A DNA stretch of 45,003 bases from Acidiferrobacterales bacterium (GTDB taxonomy: Bacteria > Pseudomonadota > Gammaproteobacteria > Acidiferrobacterales > Sulfurifustaceae). Every line of letters begins with the position of its first letter. Positions within the stretch are counted from its first letter, which is position 1. This document shows positions 10,299 through 20,385 of this stretch, one piece after another. A model generated the notes under the pieces. The model did no database searches. It was not told the origin of the DNA and saw only the letters and a program-made list of their open reading frames with translations. Where the stretch lies: contig CAKKRZ010000020.1 of NCBI GenBank assembly GCA_919902925.1, positions 1 to 45,003 of the forward strand, given 5' to 3'. The position numbers and the translations under genes were made by a program.

Positions 10299-11684
10299 AT
10301 GGTGCCTCACATCCTCTGGACCGACGTACTGATCTACCTGTTGCTGGCGGTGATCGCCGGCTTTGCGGTGTATGCCTCGCGGCATGAGCATCTGCGCACG
10401 CCCTGGCGCCAAGTGACGCGCCGGCCGATGGCCATGGGCGCGCTGGTGGTGCTGCTGGCCTTCGTGGCCGTCGGTCTGCTCGATTCGGTCCACTACCGGC
10501 CGCGATTGCCGGGTTCCGCCACGCAGACCTCGTCGGAGGTGAGAAGCGCGCTGGACGCGCTGCTGTCGCCGCTCCGGCGCCGGACCGAAAAGACCTATTC
10601 GGCCCCGTTCGCAACCCACGCCCACGGTCGTGAGACGGTACTGCGGCCAGACGGCGCGCTCGCCCGGGCCTACCCGCGGCTGCTTCACGGCGGGGCACAC
10701 CTGACCGACGGCGAGAGCCGGCTTGCCGACATCCTCGTCAAGGTGGCAACGGCTACTGGCACGGTCTTGCTGTTGTGGTTGCCGCTGGCGGCCTGGGTGG
10801 CCTGGCGTCAGCGATCACCGGGTGATGGTTGGGCTGGCGGCTGGCAACGACTGTGGCGAGGTGAGAGTGAACTTCCCTGGCGCACCCTGCTGTTGACGCT
10901 GGTCGTGCTGCTGGCAGCGATCGCCAACCTGGCCTGGCTCTCGGCGTACTATCACGTCCTGGGCACCGATCAGGTCGGGCAGGACGTGCTGCTCAAGTCG
11001 CTCAAGAGCGTACGCACCGGGTTGGTGATCGGCACGCTGACGACGCTGGTGATGCTGCCGTTCGCGTTGTTCTTCGGCATCCTGGCGGGCTATGCGCGCG
11101 GCCTGATCGACGATGTCATTCAGTACGTCTACACCACGCTCAGCTCCATCCCGGATGTATTGCTGATCGCCGCCGGGGTGCTGAGTTTGCAAGTCTACAT
11201 GGCCCATCACCCGGAAACCTTCGACAACGTAACCACCCGGGCCGACTGGCGCCTGCTGTTCCTGTGCCTGATCCTTGGGCTCACCAGCTGGACCGGTCTG
11301 TGCCGCCTGTTGCGCGGTGAGGTTCTTAAGCTGCGCGAGGCCGATTATGTTTTGGCGGCGCGCTCGCTGGGCGCCAGCCACTTCGCCATCATGGCCCGGC
11401 ATCTGTTGCCCAACGTCATGCACATCGTGCTGATCGCCGTGGTGCTGGATTTCTCCGGACTGGTGCTGGCCGAGGCGGTGCTTTCCTACATCGGCGTCGG
11501 TGTCGATCCGACCATGGATTCCTGGGGCAACATGATCAACGGCGCGCGCCTGGAAATGGCGCGCGAGCCGATGGTGTGGTGGACGCTGGGCGCTGCCTTC
11601 CTGTTCATGTTCACGCTGGTGCTGGCCGCTAACCTGTTCGCCGATGCGGTGCGCGATGCCTTCGACCCGAGGTTGCGGCGATGA
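10299..11684 (+). CDS. ABC transporter permease (peptide; DppC/YejE-like)
   Basis: LKSVRTGLVIGTLTTLVMLPFALFFGILAGYARG; LREADYVLAARSLGASHFAIMARHLLPNVMHIVLI; SYIGVGVDPTMDSWGNMI. Confidence 0.9.
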   Translation: MVPHILWTDVLIYLLLAVIAGFAVYASRHEHLRTPWRQVTRRPMAMGALVVLLAFVAVGLLDSVHYRPRLPGSATQTSSEVRSALDALLSPLRRRTEKTYSAPFATHAHGRETVLRPDGALARAYPRLLHGGAHLTDGESRLADILVKVATATGTVLLLWLPLAAWVAWRQRSPGDGWAGGWQRLWRGESELPWRTLLLTLVVLLAAIANLAWLSAYYHVLGTDQVGQDVLLKSLKSVRTGLVIGTLTTLVMLPFALFFGILAGYARGLIDDVIQYVYTTLSSIPDVLLIAAGVLSLQVYMAHHPETFDNVTTRADWRLLFLCLILGLTSWTGLCRLLRGEVLKLREADYVLAARSLGASHFAIMARHLLPNVMHIVLIAVVLDFSGLVLAEAVLSYIGVGVDPTMDSWGNMINGARLEMAREPMVWWTLGAAFLFMFTLVLAANLFADAVRDAFDPRLRR

Positions 11685-13702
11685 CGACTCCGGTGGATCA
11701 GGCGATTCTGCGGGTGCGCGGTTTGCGGGCGGTTTTCGACACACCGGAAGGAGTCGTGCACGCCGTCGATGGCCTCGACCTCTCCGTCGCCCCGGGAATG
11801 ACGCTGGCGCTGGTCGGCGAATCCGGGAGCGGCAAGTCGGTCACGGCGTTGTCGTTGTTGCGACTGCTGCCGTCGCCGGCCGGACGGCTGGCGGGCGGGG
11901 AAGTGCAGGTCGCCGGCGTCGACCTGATGCGCCTGAGCGAGCGCCAGATGCGCACCTGGCGCGGCCGGCGCATGGCCATGATCTTCCAGGAGCCGCAGAG
12001 TTCTCTCAACCCGGTGATGACCGTCGGCGACCAGCTGCGTGAGGCGCTGGCCGGTGAGGATCGGCGCCTGCCGCCGGCCGCACGACTGCGCCGGCTGGTC
12101 GAACTGCTCAACGCCGTCGGCATCGCCGATCCGGAACATCGGCTCGACGAGTACCCGCACCAGCTTTCCGGCGGCATGAAACAGCGCGCCATGATCGCCA
12201 TGGCCCTGGCCGGGCGGCCGCAGGTGCTGATTGCCGATGAACCGACCACGGCGCTCGACGTCACCATCCAGGCGCAGATTCTGGATCTGCTGCAACGCTT
12301 GCAACGCGAGACCGGCCTGGCGATCCTGTTGATCACGCACGACCTCGGTGTGGTCGCCACCATCGCCGACGAGGTGGCGGTGATGTACGCCGGCGTGATC
12401 GTCGAACGGGCACCGCGGGCGACGTTCTTCGCCAGTCCGCGTCATCCCTATTCGCGCCAGCTGTTCCGCTCCTTGCCCGCGCGCGGCAAGCGCGGCGGAT
12501 CCCTTGAGACCATCCCGGGCATGGTCCCGTCGCTACGGCAGACATTCGCGGGTTGCCGTTTTGCCGACCGTTGTGAACATGTTGAGCCGCGCTGCCGGCA
12601 GCAGGAGCCGCCCTGGCTGACGATCGCGCCGACCGGTGTGCGCTGTCACCGCGCGAATGACCTTCCGCCCCTGACGATCAGCGAGCCCGTACCCGCGCAC
12701 CCGACGCCGTCGGCCGACACGGCGCCGTCCCCGCTGCCGCTGCTGGACGTCAGCGACCTGCACATGCACTTTCCGATCCGCCGCGGTGTCCTGCAACGGG
12801 CCGTGGGTTACGTACGGGCCGTGGATGGCGTGTCGCTGTCCATCGCCCGCGGCCGCACCCTGGCCCTGGTCGGTGAGTCGGGTTGTGGCAAGACCACGGC
12901 CGGCAAGGCCATCCTGCAATTGCTGCGTCCCACCCGCGGGCATGTCCGTTTTGACGGCTACGATCTGACGGCGCTGCGCGGCGAGTCCTTGCGCCTTCTG
13001 CGCCAGCACCTGCCCATTGTCTTCCAGGATCCGGTCGGCTCGCTGAACCCGCGTATGCCGGTCGGCGAGATCGTCGGCGAAGGTTTGTGCGTGGCCGGGG
13101 TACCGTGGCACGAGCGCCAGCGCCGGGTGGCGGAGTTGCTGGAGCAGGTCGGGCTGCCGGACGAGGCGATGCGGCGATATCCGCACGAGTTTTCCGGCGG
13201 TCAGCGTCAGCGCATCAGCATCGCCCGCGCCCTGGCGACGCAGCCGCGGTTGATTGTCTGCGATGAACCGACCAGCGCCCTGGACGTGTCGGTGCAGGCG
13301 CAGATACTGAACTTGCTGAAACAATTACAGGAACGGCAGGGGATCGCCTACCTGTTCATCACCCACAACATGGGAGTGGTCGAGTACCTGGCGCACGACG
13401 TGGCGGTCATGTACCTGGGCCGGATCGTCGAACAGGGACGCCTGGAAGAGGTCTTCGCCGCGCCGCGCCATCCCTATACCCAGGCGCTGCTATCGGCGGT
13501 GCCAGTGCTTAATGGCGAAGGTCCGGCGCGGATCATCCTGGGCGGAGATATCCCGAGCCCGAGCCGGCCGCCGTCCGGCTGCCATTTTCATCCGCGCTGC
13601 CCGATGGCCGGTGCGCGTTGCCGGCGGGAATATCCGGCGGAGTCGAGACTGACGGCCACGCACGTCGTGCGCTGCCATCTGTTGGGGAGTGGAACGGGCT
13701 AG
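11681..13702 (+). CDS. Tandem-domain peptide ABC transporter ATP-binding protein (YejF-like, two NBDs)
   Basis: Two Walker A motifs ([16 protein letters not shown]), two signature motifs ([16 protein letters not shown]), oligopeptide-type C-terminal [14 protein letters not shown]. Confidence 0.94.
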   Translation: MTTPVDQAILRVRGLRAVFDTPEGVVHAVDGLDLSVAPGMTLALVGESGSGKSVTALSLLRLLPSPAGRLAGGEVQVAGVDLMRLSERQMRTWRGRRMAMIFQEPQSSLNPVMTVGDQLREALAGEDRRLPPAARLRRLVELLNAVGIADPEHRLDEYPHQLSGGMKQRAMIAMALAGRPQVLIADEPTTALDVTIQAQILDLLQRLQRETGLAILLITHDLGVVATIADEVAVMYAGVIVERAPRATFFASPRHPYSRQLFRSLPARGKRGGSLETIPGMVPSLRQTFAGCRFADRCEHVEPRCRQQEPPWLTIAPTGVRCHRANDLPPLTISEPVPAHPTPSADTAPSPLPLLDVSDLHMHFPIRRGVLQRAVGYVRAVDGVSLSIARGRTLALVGESGCGKTTAGKAILQLLRPTRGHVRFDGYDLTALRGESLRLLRQHLPIVFQDPVGSLNPRMPVGEIVGEGLCVAGVPWHERQRRVAELLEQVGLPDEAMRRYPHEFSGGQRQRISIARALATQPRLIVCDEPTSALDVSVQAQILNLLKQLQERQGIAYLFITHNMGVVEYLAHDVAVMYLGRIVEQGRLEEVFAAPRHPYTQALLSAVPVLNGEGPARIILGGDIPSPSRPPSGCHFHPRCPMAGARCRREYPAESRLTATHVVRCHLLGSGTG

Positions 13703-13713
13703 GGGGTGGCTTC

Positions 13714-15180
13714 TTAGGTACTGCCGCCGGGCTGGCCGTTGGGCCAGATCCGCAGGCGTTGTCCGAGCTTCAACGGGTCGTCTGTTTCCAGCAGGTTCCA
13801 TTCGCGCAGATCCTTGACCGCCACGCTGTAATGGCGGGAAATGCTCCACAGGGTGTCGCCGGCGCGCACCCGGTGAATGACCGGTTGTTTGGCATCGCGC
13901 ACCGCCACGGGAACGGCCTGCGGCTGGCGGCTGGCGTAGACGACGGGCGTGAGGATGCGGGTCGAGACCGGGATCAGCAGGCCCTGTCCCGGGCGCAGCA
14001 GGTTGGAATGCAGGTTGTTGGCGGTGCGCAGCAGATCGATCGCGACGCCGAAGCGGCGCGAGACCTCGTGCAGGGTATCGCCGCGCGCGACCACGTGATG
14101 GCGGTACTGAACGCGGTCGCTGGCCGGCAGCTTGTTGAGTCCTTCGATCAGGGCGTCTTTCTTGTCGGCCGGGACCAGCAGGTGGTGCGGGCCGTCCGGG
14201 GCGGTGGCCCAGCGCGTATAGCCCGGGTTGATGACCTGCAGGTCGGTGATCGGCATGTCGATCATCTTGGCGACCACGCCGAGATCGATTTGCGACCCGG
14301 TTTCGACCCTGGCGAAATACGGCTTGTTGGAGATGTGGGCGAGTGTGATGCCGTACTTCTCCGGGTTGGCGATGATATTCACCAGGGCCTGCAACTTGGG
14401 AACGTAGTTGATCGTCTCGCGCTTCAGTTTCAGGTGCACATAGTCGGTCGATTTTCCGCGCTGCTGGTTGTAGGCCATCATGCGCGCGATCTTGCCTTCG
14501 CCGGCGTTGTAGGCGGCCAGCGCCAGGTGCCAGTCGCCGTCGAATTCGCTGTAGAGTTTTTCCAGGTAATCCAGCGCCGCCTGGGTGGCCGCCAGCACGT
14601 CGCGGCGGCCGTCGTACCACCAGTTCATCTTCAGGCCGTACAGGCGGCCGGTCGGGGCGATGAACTGCCACAGGCCCGAGGCGCGTGCCCGCGACAGGGC
14701 GTAGGGCTGGTAGGCGCTCTCGATGGCCGGCAGCAGGGCCAGCTCGGTCGGCATGCCGCGGCGTTCGAGTTCCTCGACGATGTGATGCAGGTACAGGCGC
14801 GCGCGATCGTTCATGCGCGCGATGTATTCCGGGTTGCTGGCAAACCAGCGCTCGTGGACCGCCACCAGCGGGCTGTCGAGCTTCTTCATCGAGAAGCCGG
14901 CGCGGATGCGCGCCCAGACATCCGGCTGGTCGGCCGGGGCGATGCGTTCGGCCTGGCCGGCGTCTTTCGGGGCGTTGGTCTCGACAACCTTGGCCGCGGG
15001 CTTAGTCGCGGCGCCAGTTGCATCTGCGGTCGCTGCGCTCGCGGCCGGCACCGCCGCGCGCGGGACGACGCTTTCAGGGTTCGTGGGGGAGGTGGTAGCG
15101 CAACCGCCCAGGAGGAGAAGGGCGGTCAGGGATATCAGGATGGGCGGCCGCAGGACTGCGGTACTTCTTATCGTCTCCAT
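13714..15180 (-). CDS. mltD: Membrane-bound lytic murein transglycosylase D (SLT + two LysM, lipoprotein)
   Basis: Lipobox LLLGGCATT; ALLPAIESAYQPYALSRARASGLWQFIAPTGRLYGL; two LysM motifs (VVARGDTLHEVSRRFGV, HRVRAGDTLWSISRHYSV). Confidence 0.93.
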   Translation of the reverse strand: METIRSTAVLRPPILISLTALLLLGGCATTSPTNPESVVPRAAVPAASAATADATGAATKPAAKVVETNAPKDAGQAERIAPADQPDVWARIRAGFSMKKLDSPLVAVHERWFASNPEYIARMNDRARLYLHHIVEELERRGMPTELALLPAIESAYQPYALSRARASGLWQFIAPTGRLYGLKMNWWYDGRRDVLAATQAALDYLEKLYSEFDGDWHLALAAYNAGEGKIARMMAYNQQRGKSTDYVHLKLKRETINYVPKLQALVNIIANPEKYGITLAHISNKPYFARVETGSQIDLGVVAKMIDMPITDLQVINPGYTRWATAPDGPHHLLVPADKKDALIEGLNKLPASDRVQYRHHVVARGDTLHEVSRRFGVAIDLLRTANNLHSNLLRPGQGLLIPVSTRILTPVVYASRQPQAVPVAVRDAKQPVIHRVRAGDTLWSISRHYSVAVKDLREWNLLETDDPLKLGQRLRIWPNGQPGGST

Positions 15181-15224
15181 CTGCGGGTAATGGTAGGCGG
15201 GCCGGGGCCGAGCGTCAACCGGCC

Positions 15225-16001
15225 TTATCCCCGAAAGTCGTCCTTCCATCGGCGGATTACCGTGAATACTTCAAGCGCCGTCTCAAGTGTCCGCCCGGTG
15301 TGTCGCTCGGCCGCCTGTCGTACCGACGGCACGCTCGTGCGCAGGAACGGGTTAATGCGTTTCTCCAGGGCCAGTGTCGAGGGCAGCGTGGGCTGACCTC
15401 GGGCGCGAAGTTGCTGGACCGTCTGCTGGTGCACGCGTACATCGCGGTTGTCGGGTTCGACGACGGCGGCAAAGCGCAGGTTGGCGGCGGTGTATTCATG
15501 GCCGCAGTAGACGGCGGTGTCCTCCGGCAACGCGACCAGGCGCATTAGCGAAGCAAACATCTGCGCGGGTGTGCCTTCAAACAGGCGTCCACAGCCGGCC
15601 GAGAACAGCGTGTCGCCGCAGAACAGCAGGCCGTGACCGGAATAGGCGATGTGGCCACGCGTATGCCCGGGGATATCGAGCACGGAGAGTTGCAGCGACA
15701 GCGCCGGGATGTCGACGTGATCGCCGTCGCGCAACGAATGTTGGCAGTGCGGGATCGATTCCGCCGCCGGTCCGTAAACCGGCAAGGGGTAGCGTTCCAG
15801 CAGGCCTGCGACTCCGCCCACGTGATCGTTGTGGTGGTGCGTGCACAGGATCGCGACCGGCGTCAGCCGGTGCCGTTCCAGTGCCTCGATCACCGGTCCT
15901 TCATCGCCCGGATCGACAACGACGGCGCTATTCATTTTGCCGCCGACCACCAGCCAGATGTAGTTGTCCTCGAAGGCGGGGACGTGTAAAACAGTCGCCA
16001 T
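15225..16001 (-). CDS. gloB: Hydroxyacylglutathione hydrolase (glyoxalase II)
   Basis: MATVLHVPAFEDNYIWLV; THHHNDHVGGVAGL; GHTRGHIAY; YCGHEYTAANLRFA. Confidence 0.95.
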   Translation of the reverse strand: MATVLHVPAFEDNYIWLVVGGKMNSAVVVDPGDEGPVIEALERHRLTPVAILCTHHHNDHVGGVAGLLERYPLPVYGPAAESIPHCQHSLRDGDHVDIPALSLQLSVLDIPGHTRGHIAYSGHGLLFCGDTLFSAGCGRLFEGTPAQMFASLMRLVALPEDTAVYCGHEYTAANLRFAAVVEPDNRDVRVHQQTVQQLRARGQPTLPSTLALEKRINPFLRTSVPSVRQAAERHTGRTLETALEVFTVIRRWKDDFRG

Positions 16002-16035
16002 CGCGCCAGTCTGAGAGTCCGGGAGGGGGTCGTCA

Positions 16036-16815
16036 ATGCCAGAGGAGGTGCCGATCGATCGACGCGCGCTGCGCGCCTGGTTTGACACGCCGCTGGGTCG
16101 TTCACTGCAGGTGCACGAACTCCACCGCCTGCGTTCGGCGCTGCCGACGCTGTACGGTACCCTGGCGGTGCAGCTTGGGCGGCTGGGGCCGCTCGATCTC
16201 CTCGAGGCCTGTGTGGTGCCGACGCGCATCCTGGTCGGGGAAACCGTTGATGAAGCGGGCGCCTCGCTGCTGGCCCGTCCGGACGAAATTCCCCTGGCCA
16301 CCGGCAGCGTTGATCTGCTTTTGCTGCCCCATACCCTCGACTACTGTGAAGACCCGCATGGCGTGCTGCGTGAGGTGAACCGCGTGCTCTCGCCCGAAGG
16401 CCACGTGATCGTACTTGGCTTCAACCCCTGGAGCTGGTGGGGTCTGCGTCGTTTGTTCACACGCCGGCCGCGACCTGTGCCATGGTGCGGACAATTCCTC
16501 CCGCTCACCCGCATCAAGGACTGGCTGCGCCTTCTGGATTTCGATCTGGCTCAGGGCGGCATGATGTTTTACCGCCCGCCGATGCGTCGTGAATCGTTCA
16601 TGGATCGCCTGCGCTTTCTCGACAAGGCGGGTGACCGCTGGTGGCCGATGACGGCGGCGGTATATCTGCTGGTGGCCAGGAAGCGCGTGGTGGGCATGAC
16701 GCCGCTGCGCCCGGCCTGGAAGCTGGTCAGTGCCAAGGGTCGTGCCGCCCCGGAGGCCGCCACGCGCGCCGCCTTGTGGCGCACGCGCCCCCGCCGGGGG
16801 CGTGCGGTTGGATAA
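16036..16815 (+). CDS. Class I SAM-dependent methyltransferase
   Basis: [54 protein letters not shown]; conserved between gloB and rnhA. Confidence 0.87.
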   Translation: MPEEVPIDRRALRAWFDTPLGRSLQVHELHRLRSALPTLYGTLAVQLGRLGPLDLLEACVVPTRILVGETVDEAGASLLARPDEIPLATGSVDLLLLPHTLDYCEDPHGVLREVNRVLSPEGHVIVLGFNPWSWWGLRRLFTRRPRPVPWCGQFLPLTRIKDWLRLLDFDLAQGGMMFYRPPMRRESFMDRLRFLDKAGDRWWPMTAAVYLLVARKRVVGMTPLRPAWKLVSAKGRAAPEAATRAALWRTRPRRGRAVG

Positions 16816-17245
16816 GGTCGAGATCTATACCGACGGCGCCTGCCGCGGCAATCCGGGCCCGGGCGGTTGGGGCGCCATCCTGCGCGCCGGCACGAGTGAG
16901 AAGGAGCTGTGCGGCGCCGAGCGCGAGACCACCAACAACCGCATGGAGCTTATGGCCGCGATCATTGCGCTTGAATCGTTGAAACGCCCGTGCGAGGTCA
17001 CGCTCACCACCGACTCGCAATACGTGCGCAAGGGCATCACCGAGTGGATCGTCAACTGGAAACGGCGCGGCTGGAAGACCGCCGACAAGAAGCCGGTGAA
17101 GAACCAGGATTTATGGATGCGGCTTGAAGCGGCCACGCACACGCACAAGATTCACTGGAAGTGGATCAAGGGGCACAGCGGTCACGAAGAAAACGAGCGC
17201 GCCGATCAACTCGCCAACCGCGGTATCGATGAAGTGTTGGGCTAG
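16802..17245 (+). CDS. rnhA: Ribonuclease HI (GTG start)
   Basis: [65 protein letters not shown]. Confidence 0.96.
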   Translation: MRLDKVEIYTDGACRGNPGPGGWGAILRAGTSEKELCGAERETTNNRMELMAAIIALESLKRPCEVTLTTDSQYVRKGITEWIVNWKRRGWKTADKKPVKNQDLWMRLEAATHTHKIHWKWIKGHSGHEENERADQLANRGIDEVLG

Positions 17246-17247
17246 GG

Positions 17248-17655
17248 ATGCGTCTGAACGGCAGAACAGTTCTGGCCTGGGTGGTCGTCCTCAATTTGGT
17301 GGCGAGCGCAATCCATTACTCTCACAACGCCATGTACTTCGATGCCTATCCGAACGAGCCCGTCTGGTTGTCGCCGGGACGAATCGATCTGTTGTGGTTT
17401 GTCATCAGCCCGATCGCCCTGGCCGGCTACTGGCTCTGGAGCCGGGGGCATGATATCGGCGGGCGTCTGCTGTTGGGCGGGTATGCACTGCTCGGACTCG
17501 GCGTGCTCGGGCACTACTGGCTGGCACCGCTCGCGGCCCATACGGCGGCGATGAATCTGACCATTGTGCTGGAAGCGCTGATGGCGCTGGTGTTGCTGGC
17601 GAGTATATTGATCCTCCGTCCTTGCGCACGCGCGCCGGCGGTTGCTCCTCCATGA
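17248..17655 (+). CDS. Hypothetical multi-pass membrane protein
   Basis: About four hydrophobic segments; start 2 nt after the rnhA stop and overlaps the next start (operon-like). Confidence 0.7.
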   Translation: MRLNGRTVLAWVVVLNLVASAIHYSHNAMYFDAYPNEPVWLSPGRIDLLWFVISPIALAGYWLWSRGHDIGGRLLLGGYALLGLGVLGHYWLAPLAAHTAAMNLTIVLEALMALVLLASILILRPCARAPAVAPP

Positions 17656-18257
17656 ATAAAATCCTCTGGATCATCGTGGCGCTGTGCCTGTGGGGCTCCG
17701 CCGCCGCGGCGTCGCCATACCGCGACGGCGACATCATCTTTCAGTCATCGCGTTCGTCACAGAGCCGCGCCGTGGAACTGGCGACACGCTCGCCCTATAG
17801 CCACATGGGCTTGATCTTCATGCTGCACGGACGCCCCTATGTGTATGAAGCCGCGGAGCGGGTCAAATTCACGCCGCTGGACCAATGGATCGCCCAGGGC
17901 GTCGCCGGTAAATACGTGGTCATGCGCCTGCGCGATGCCGACCGTGTCATCACCCCGACGGTGCAGCGGCGCCTGCTGGCCGTCGCCCGTCAGTACGAAG
18001 GGCGCCCCTACGATCTTTATTTCGAGTGGTCCGATCGGCGTATCTACTGCTCCGAACTGGTCTGGAAGGTCTACCGGCGCACACTGGGCCAGTCGATCGG
18101 CCAGCCGCAACGACTGCGCGAGTTCGACCTGTCGCATCCCCTGGTGCGGCACAAGATGCGCGAGCGTTACGGCAACCGGATGCCGCTCGACGAGGTCGTC
18201 ATCTCGCCGGCGGCGGTATATGCTTCCCCGTTACTCATCAAGATCGCGGAGCACTGA
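17652..18257 (+). CDS. YiiX/YebB-like permuted NlpC/P60 (papain-like) hydrolase, secreted
   Basis: Signal peptide MNKILWIIVALCLWGSAAAAS; YRDGDIIFQSSRSSQSRAVELATRSPYSHMGLIF (His) and YCSELVWKVY (Cys) motifs. Confidence 0.82.
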   Translation: MNKILWIIVALCLWGSAAAASPYRDGDIIFQSSRSSQSRAVELATRSPYSHMGLIFMLHGRPYVYEAAERVKFTPLDQWIAQGVAGKYVVMRLRDADRVITPTVQRRLLAVARQYEGRPYDLYFEWSDRRIYCSELVWKVYRRTLGQSIGQPQRLREFDLSHPLVRHKMRERYGNRMPLDEVVISPAAVYASPLLIKIAEH

Positions 18258-18261
18258 ACCC

Positions 18262-19005
18262 ATGAGCCAGCAACGCCAGATCATACTCGACACCGAAACC
18301 ACCGGACTGGAGCCGTCCGAGGGCCACCGCATTATCGAAATCGGCTGTGTCGAGCTGATCAACCGGCGCTTGACGGAGAACCGTTTTCATCAGTACGTCA
18401 ATCCCGATCGCGAGATCGACGCCGCGGCCTTCGAGGTGCATGGCATCAGCAGTGCCATGCTGGCCGACAAGCCGCGCTTTCGGGATGTGGCGGACGACTT
18501 GCTGGAGTTTGTGAAGGGGGCGGAAGTCATTATCCACAACGCCCCATTCGATGTCGGCTTCCTTAACCATGAATTCCGGCTGATCGCGCCGCCGGAGTCG
18601 CCCACCCGGCTGGAAGCGCACTGCACGGTCATCGATACCCTCAAGCTGGCGCGTACCATGCACCCCGGGCAGAAGAATGATCTGGATTCGCTGTGTCGGC
18701 GTTACGGTGTCGACAATTCCAACCGCAGCCTGCACGGGGCGCTGCTCGACGCCGAGATCCTGGCGGATGTTTACCTGGCCATGACCGGCGGACAGACCGG
18801 CCTGTTCGAGGAACTGCGCAACCCCGCCAGCGGAACCGGCGACCGGCTCGAGATCCGCCACCTCGACCCGCAACGCCCGCGTCTGCCGGTGCCGGCGCCG
18901 ACCGCCGCCGAACTGGCGGATCACGAGGCCTGGATGCGCGAAATCGATGAGAAAACCGGCGGTCGCTGCCTGTGGCGGCTGCTGGGCGCGACCCCGGAAG
19001 CCTGA
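18262..19005 (+). CDS. dnaQ: DNA polymerase III epsilon subunit (3'-5' exonuclease)
   Basis: MSQQRQIILDTETTGLEPSEGHRIIEIGCVELINRRLT; HNAPFDVGFLNHEF; LHGALLDAEILADVYL. Confidence 0.97.
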   Translation: MSQQRQIILDTETTGLEPSEGHRIIEIGCVELINRRLTENRFHQYVNPDREIDAAAFEVHGISSAMLADKPRFRDVADDLLEFVKGAEVIIHNAPFDVGFLNHEFRLIAPPESPTRLEAHCTVIDTLKLARTMHPGQKNDLDSLCRRYGVDNSNRSLHGALLDAEILADVYLAMTGGQTGLFEELRNPASGTGDRLEIRHLDPQRPRLPVPAPTAAELADHEAWMREIDEKTGGRCLWRLLGATPEA

Positions 19006-19082
19006 GTGTGCTAATCTGATTTTCAAGGGCGCTGACCCGATCCATCCCAACTCCACATCAACCTTTCCTGGACCGTATTCCC

Positions 19083-19494
19083 ATGACCCGAACCTTATCG
19101 ATCCGCCCCCTTGCCAGCGCTGCGGCGCTGCTCCTGTGTCTTGCCGTTGCACCCGCCGGCGCACAAACCCCCGCCCCCAATGGCGAGAATAACAAGGTGC
19201 CTTCAGAGCTGTTCATGCAGATCATGGCCACCTCGGCCCCCAAGCTGCTGTGCAATAACGAACAGTCGCCGTTGCGCCGCTGCCTCAAGCTCAACCTGGA
19301 GAAGTGCATGTCGGAGGTGAGCGCTGTCACCCCGGCCTGCGTCAAGAGAAGTACGGGCCGAAATGCCGCCGGTACTGGAGTCGAAAGAGCAGGGCGGACT
19401 CTACGGCGGCAAGCTGGGTCGCTGCATTGCCGGCAAGATCCTCAGCTCCAACCCGACTTACCTGCAGTTGGTTCAGAACTGTAACAACAACTAG
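19083..19494 (+). pseudogene. Small secreted Cys-containing protein, ORF split by an apparent +1 frameshift at ~19347
   Basis: Frame 3 N-terminal part (signal peptide MTRTLSIRPLASAAALLLCLAVAPAGAQ...CLKLNLEKCMSEVSAVTPACVK) continues in frame 1 as EVRAEMPPVLESKEQGGLYGGKLGRCIAGKILSSNPTYLQLVQNCNNN* if one A is skipped. Confidence 0.7.
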
Positions 19495-19620
19495 TTAGTT
19501 GCCCATCAGGATAGTTGTCCCGCTACCCCGGCAACCGCGAAACTCACTCACGGTTACCGGGATGCGGGTCAGTCTTGGATTACCCGGGGCTGAATGATGA
19601 TGGCCTGAGTGTTTCCCCCG

Positions 19621-20385
19621 ATGTCCTCCGCACTCGTCCGTGTCGCCTCGTTGTGCAAGCAGTTCGGTGACGTCCGCGCAGTCGATGACCTGAACTTCGA
19701 GGTCGCGGCCGGCCGTACCACGGCGCTGCTGGGTGGCAACGGTGCTGGCAAGACGACCACTCTCTCGTTGCTGCTCGGGTTGCTCAAGCCCAGCGCCGGG
19801 ACGATCACCCTGTTTGGCCTGGACATCGAACGTCACCGTTATCGCGTACTGCCCAGAATGAATTTCTCGTCGCCGTACGTCGACTTGCCGCGACGGTTGA
19901 CGGTACGCCAGAATCTCGCCATCTATGCGCGGCTGTACGGCATTCTCGATGTCCGCCGACGGATCGCCGTCCTGGCGGATGATCTGAAACTCGGTGAAAT
20001 TCTCGATCGTCCCTACGGCCAGCTGTCGGCCGGCCAGCGCACGCGGGTAGTGATCGCCAAATCGATGCTCAACGAGCCGGAACTGCTGCTGCTCGACGAA
20101 CCGACGGCGTCCCTCGATCCCGACACCGCCGACTATGTGCGCGGCCTGCTCGAGCAATACCGGAAACGAACCGGGGCCACGATCCTGCTGGCTTCGCACA
20201 ACATGTCCGAGGTCGAACGTCTGTGTGACGATGTCCTGATGTTGCGCCGCGGCCGCCTCGTCGATCGCGGCACGCCGGCGGAATTGCTGACCCGTTACGG
20301 TCGCCGCAACATGGAGGAAGTTTTCATCGACATCGCCCGCGAACGGCACATCGCCATCGGTCTGGATGACGGAGACTCGGCATGA
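19621..20385 (+). CDS. ABC-2 type exporter, ATP-binding protein
   Basis: GGNGAGKTTTLSLLLGLLKPSAG Walker A; LSAGQRTRVVIAKSMLNEPELLLLDEPTASLDP. Confidence 0.93.
   Translation: MSSALVRVASLCKQFGDVRAVDDLNFEVAAGRTTALLGGNGAGKTTTLSLLLGLLKPSAGTITLFGLDIERHRYRVLPRMNFSSPYVDLPRRLTVRQNLAIYARLYGILDVRRRIAVLADDLKLGEILDRPYGQLSAGQRTRVVIAKSMLNEPELLLLDEPTASLDPDTADYVRGLLEQYRKRTGATILLASHNMSEVERLCDDVLMLRRGRLVDRGTPAELLTRYGRRNMEEVFIDIARERHIAIGLDDGDSA

Noticed and set aside
10815-11744. 309-aa minus-strand Gln/His-rich ORF
   Set aside because: Complement of TM-rich permease codons, typical of GC-rich membrane genes
13618-15396. 592-aa plus-strand ORF opposite mltD
   Set aside because: Antisense shadow; mltD has clear lipobox, SLT and LysM motifs on the minus strand
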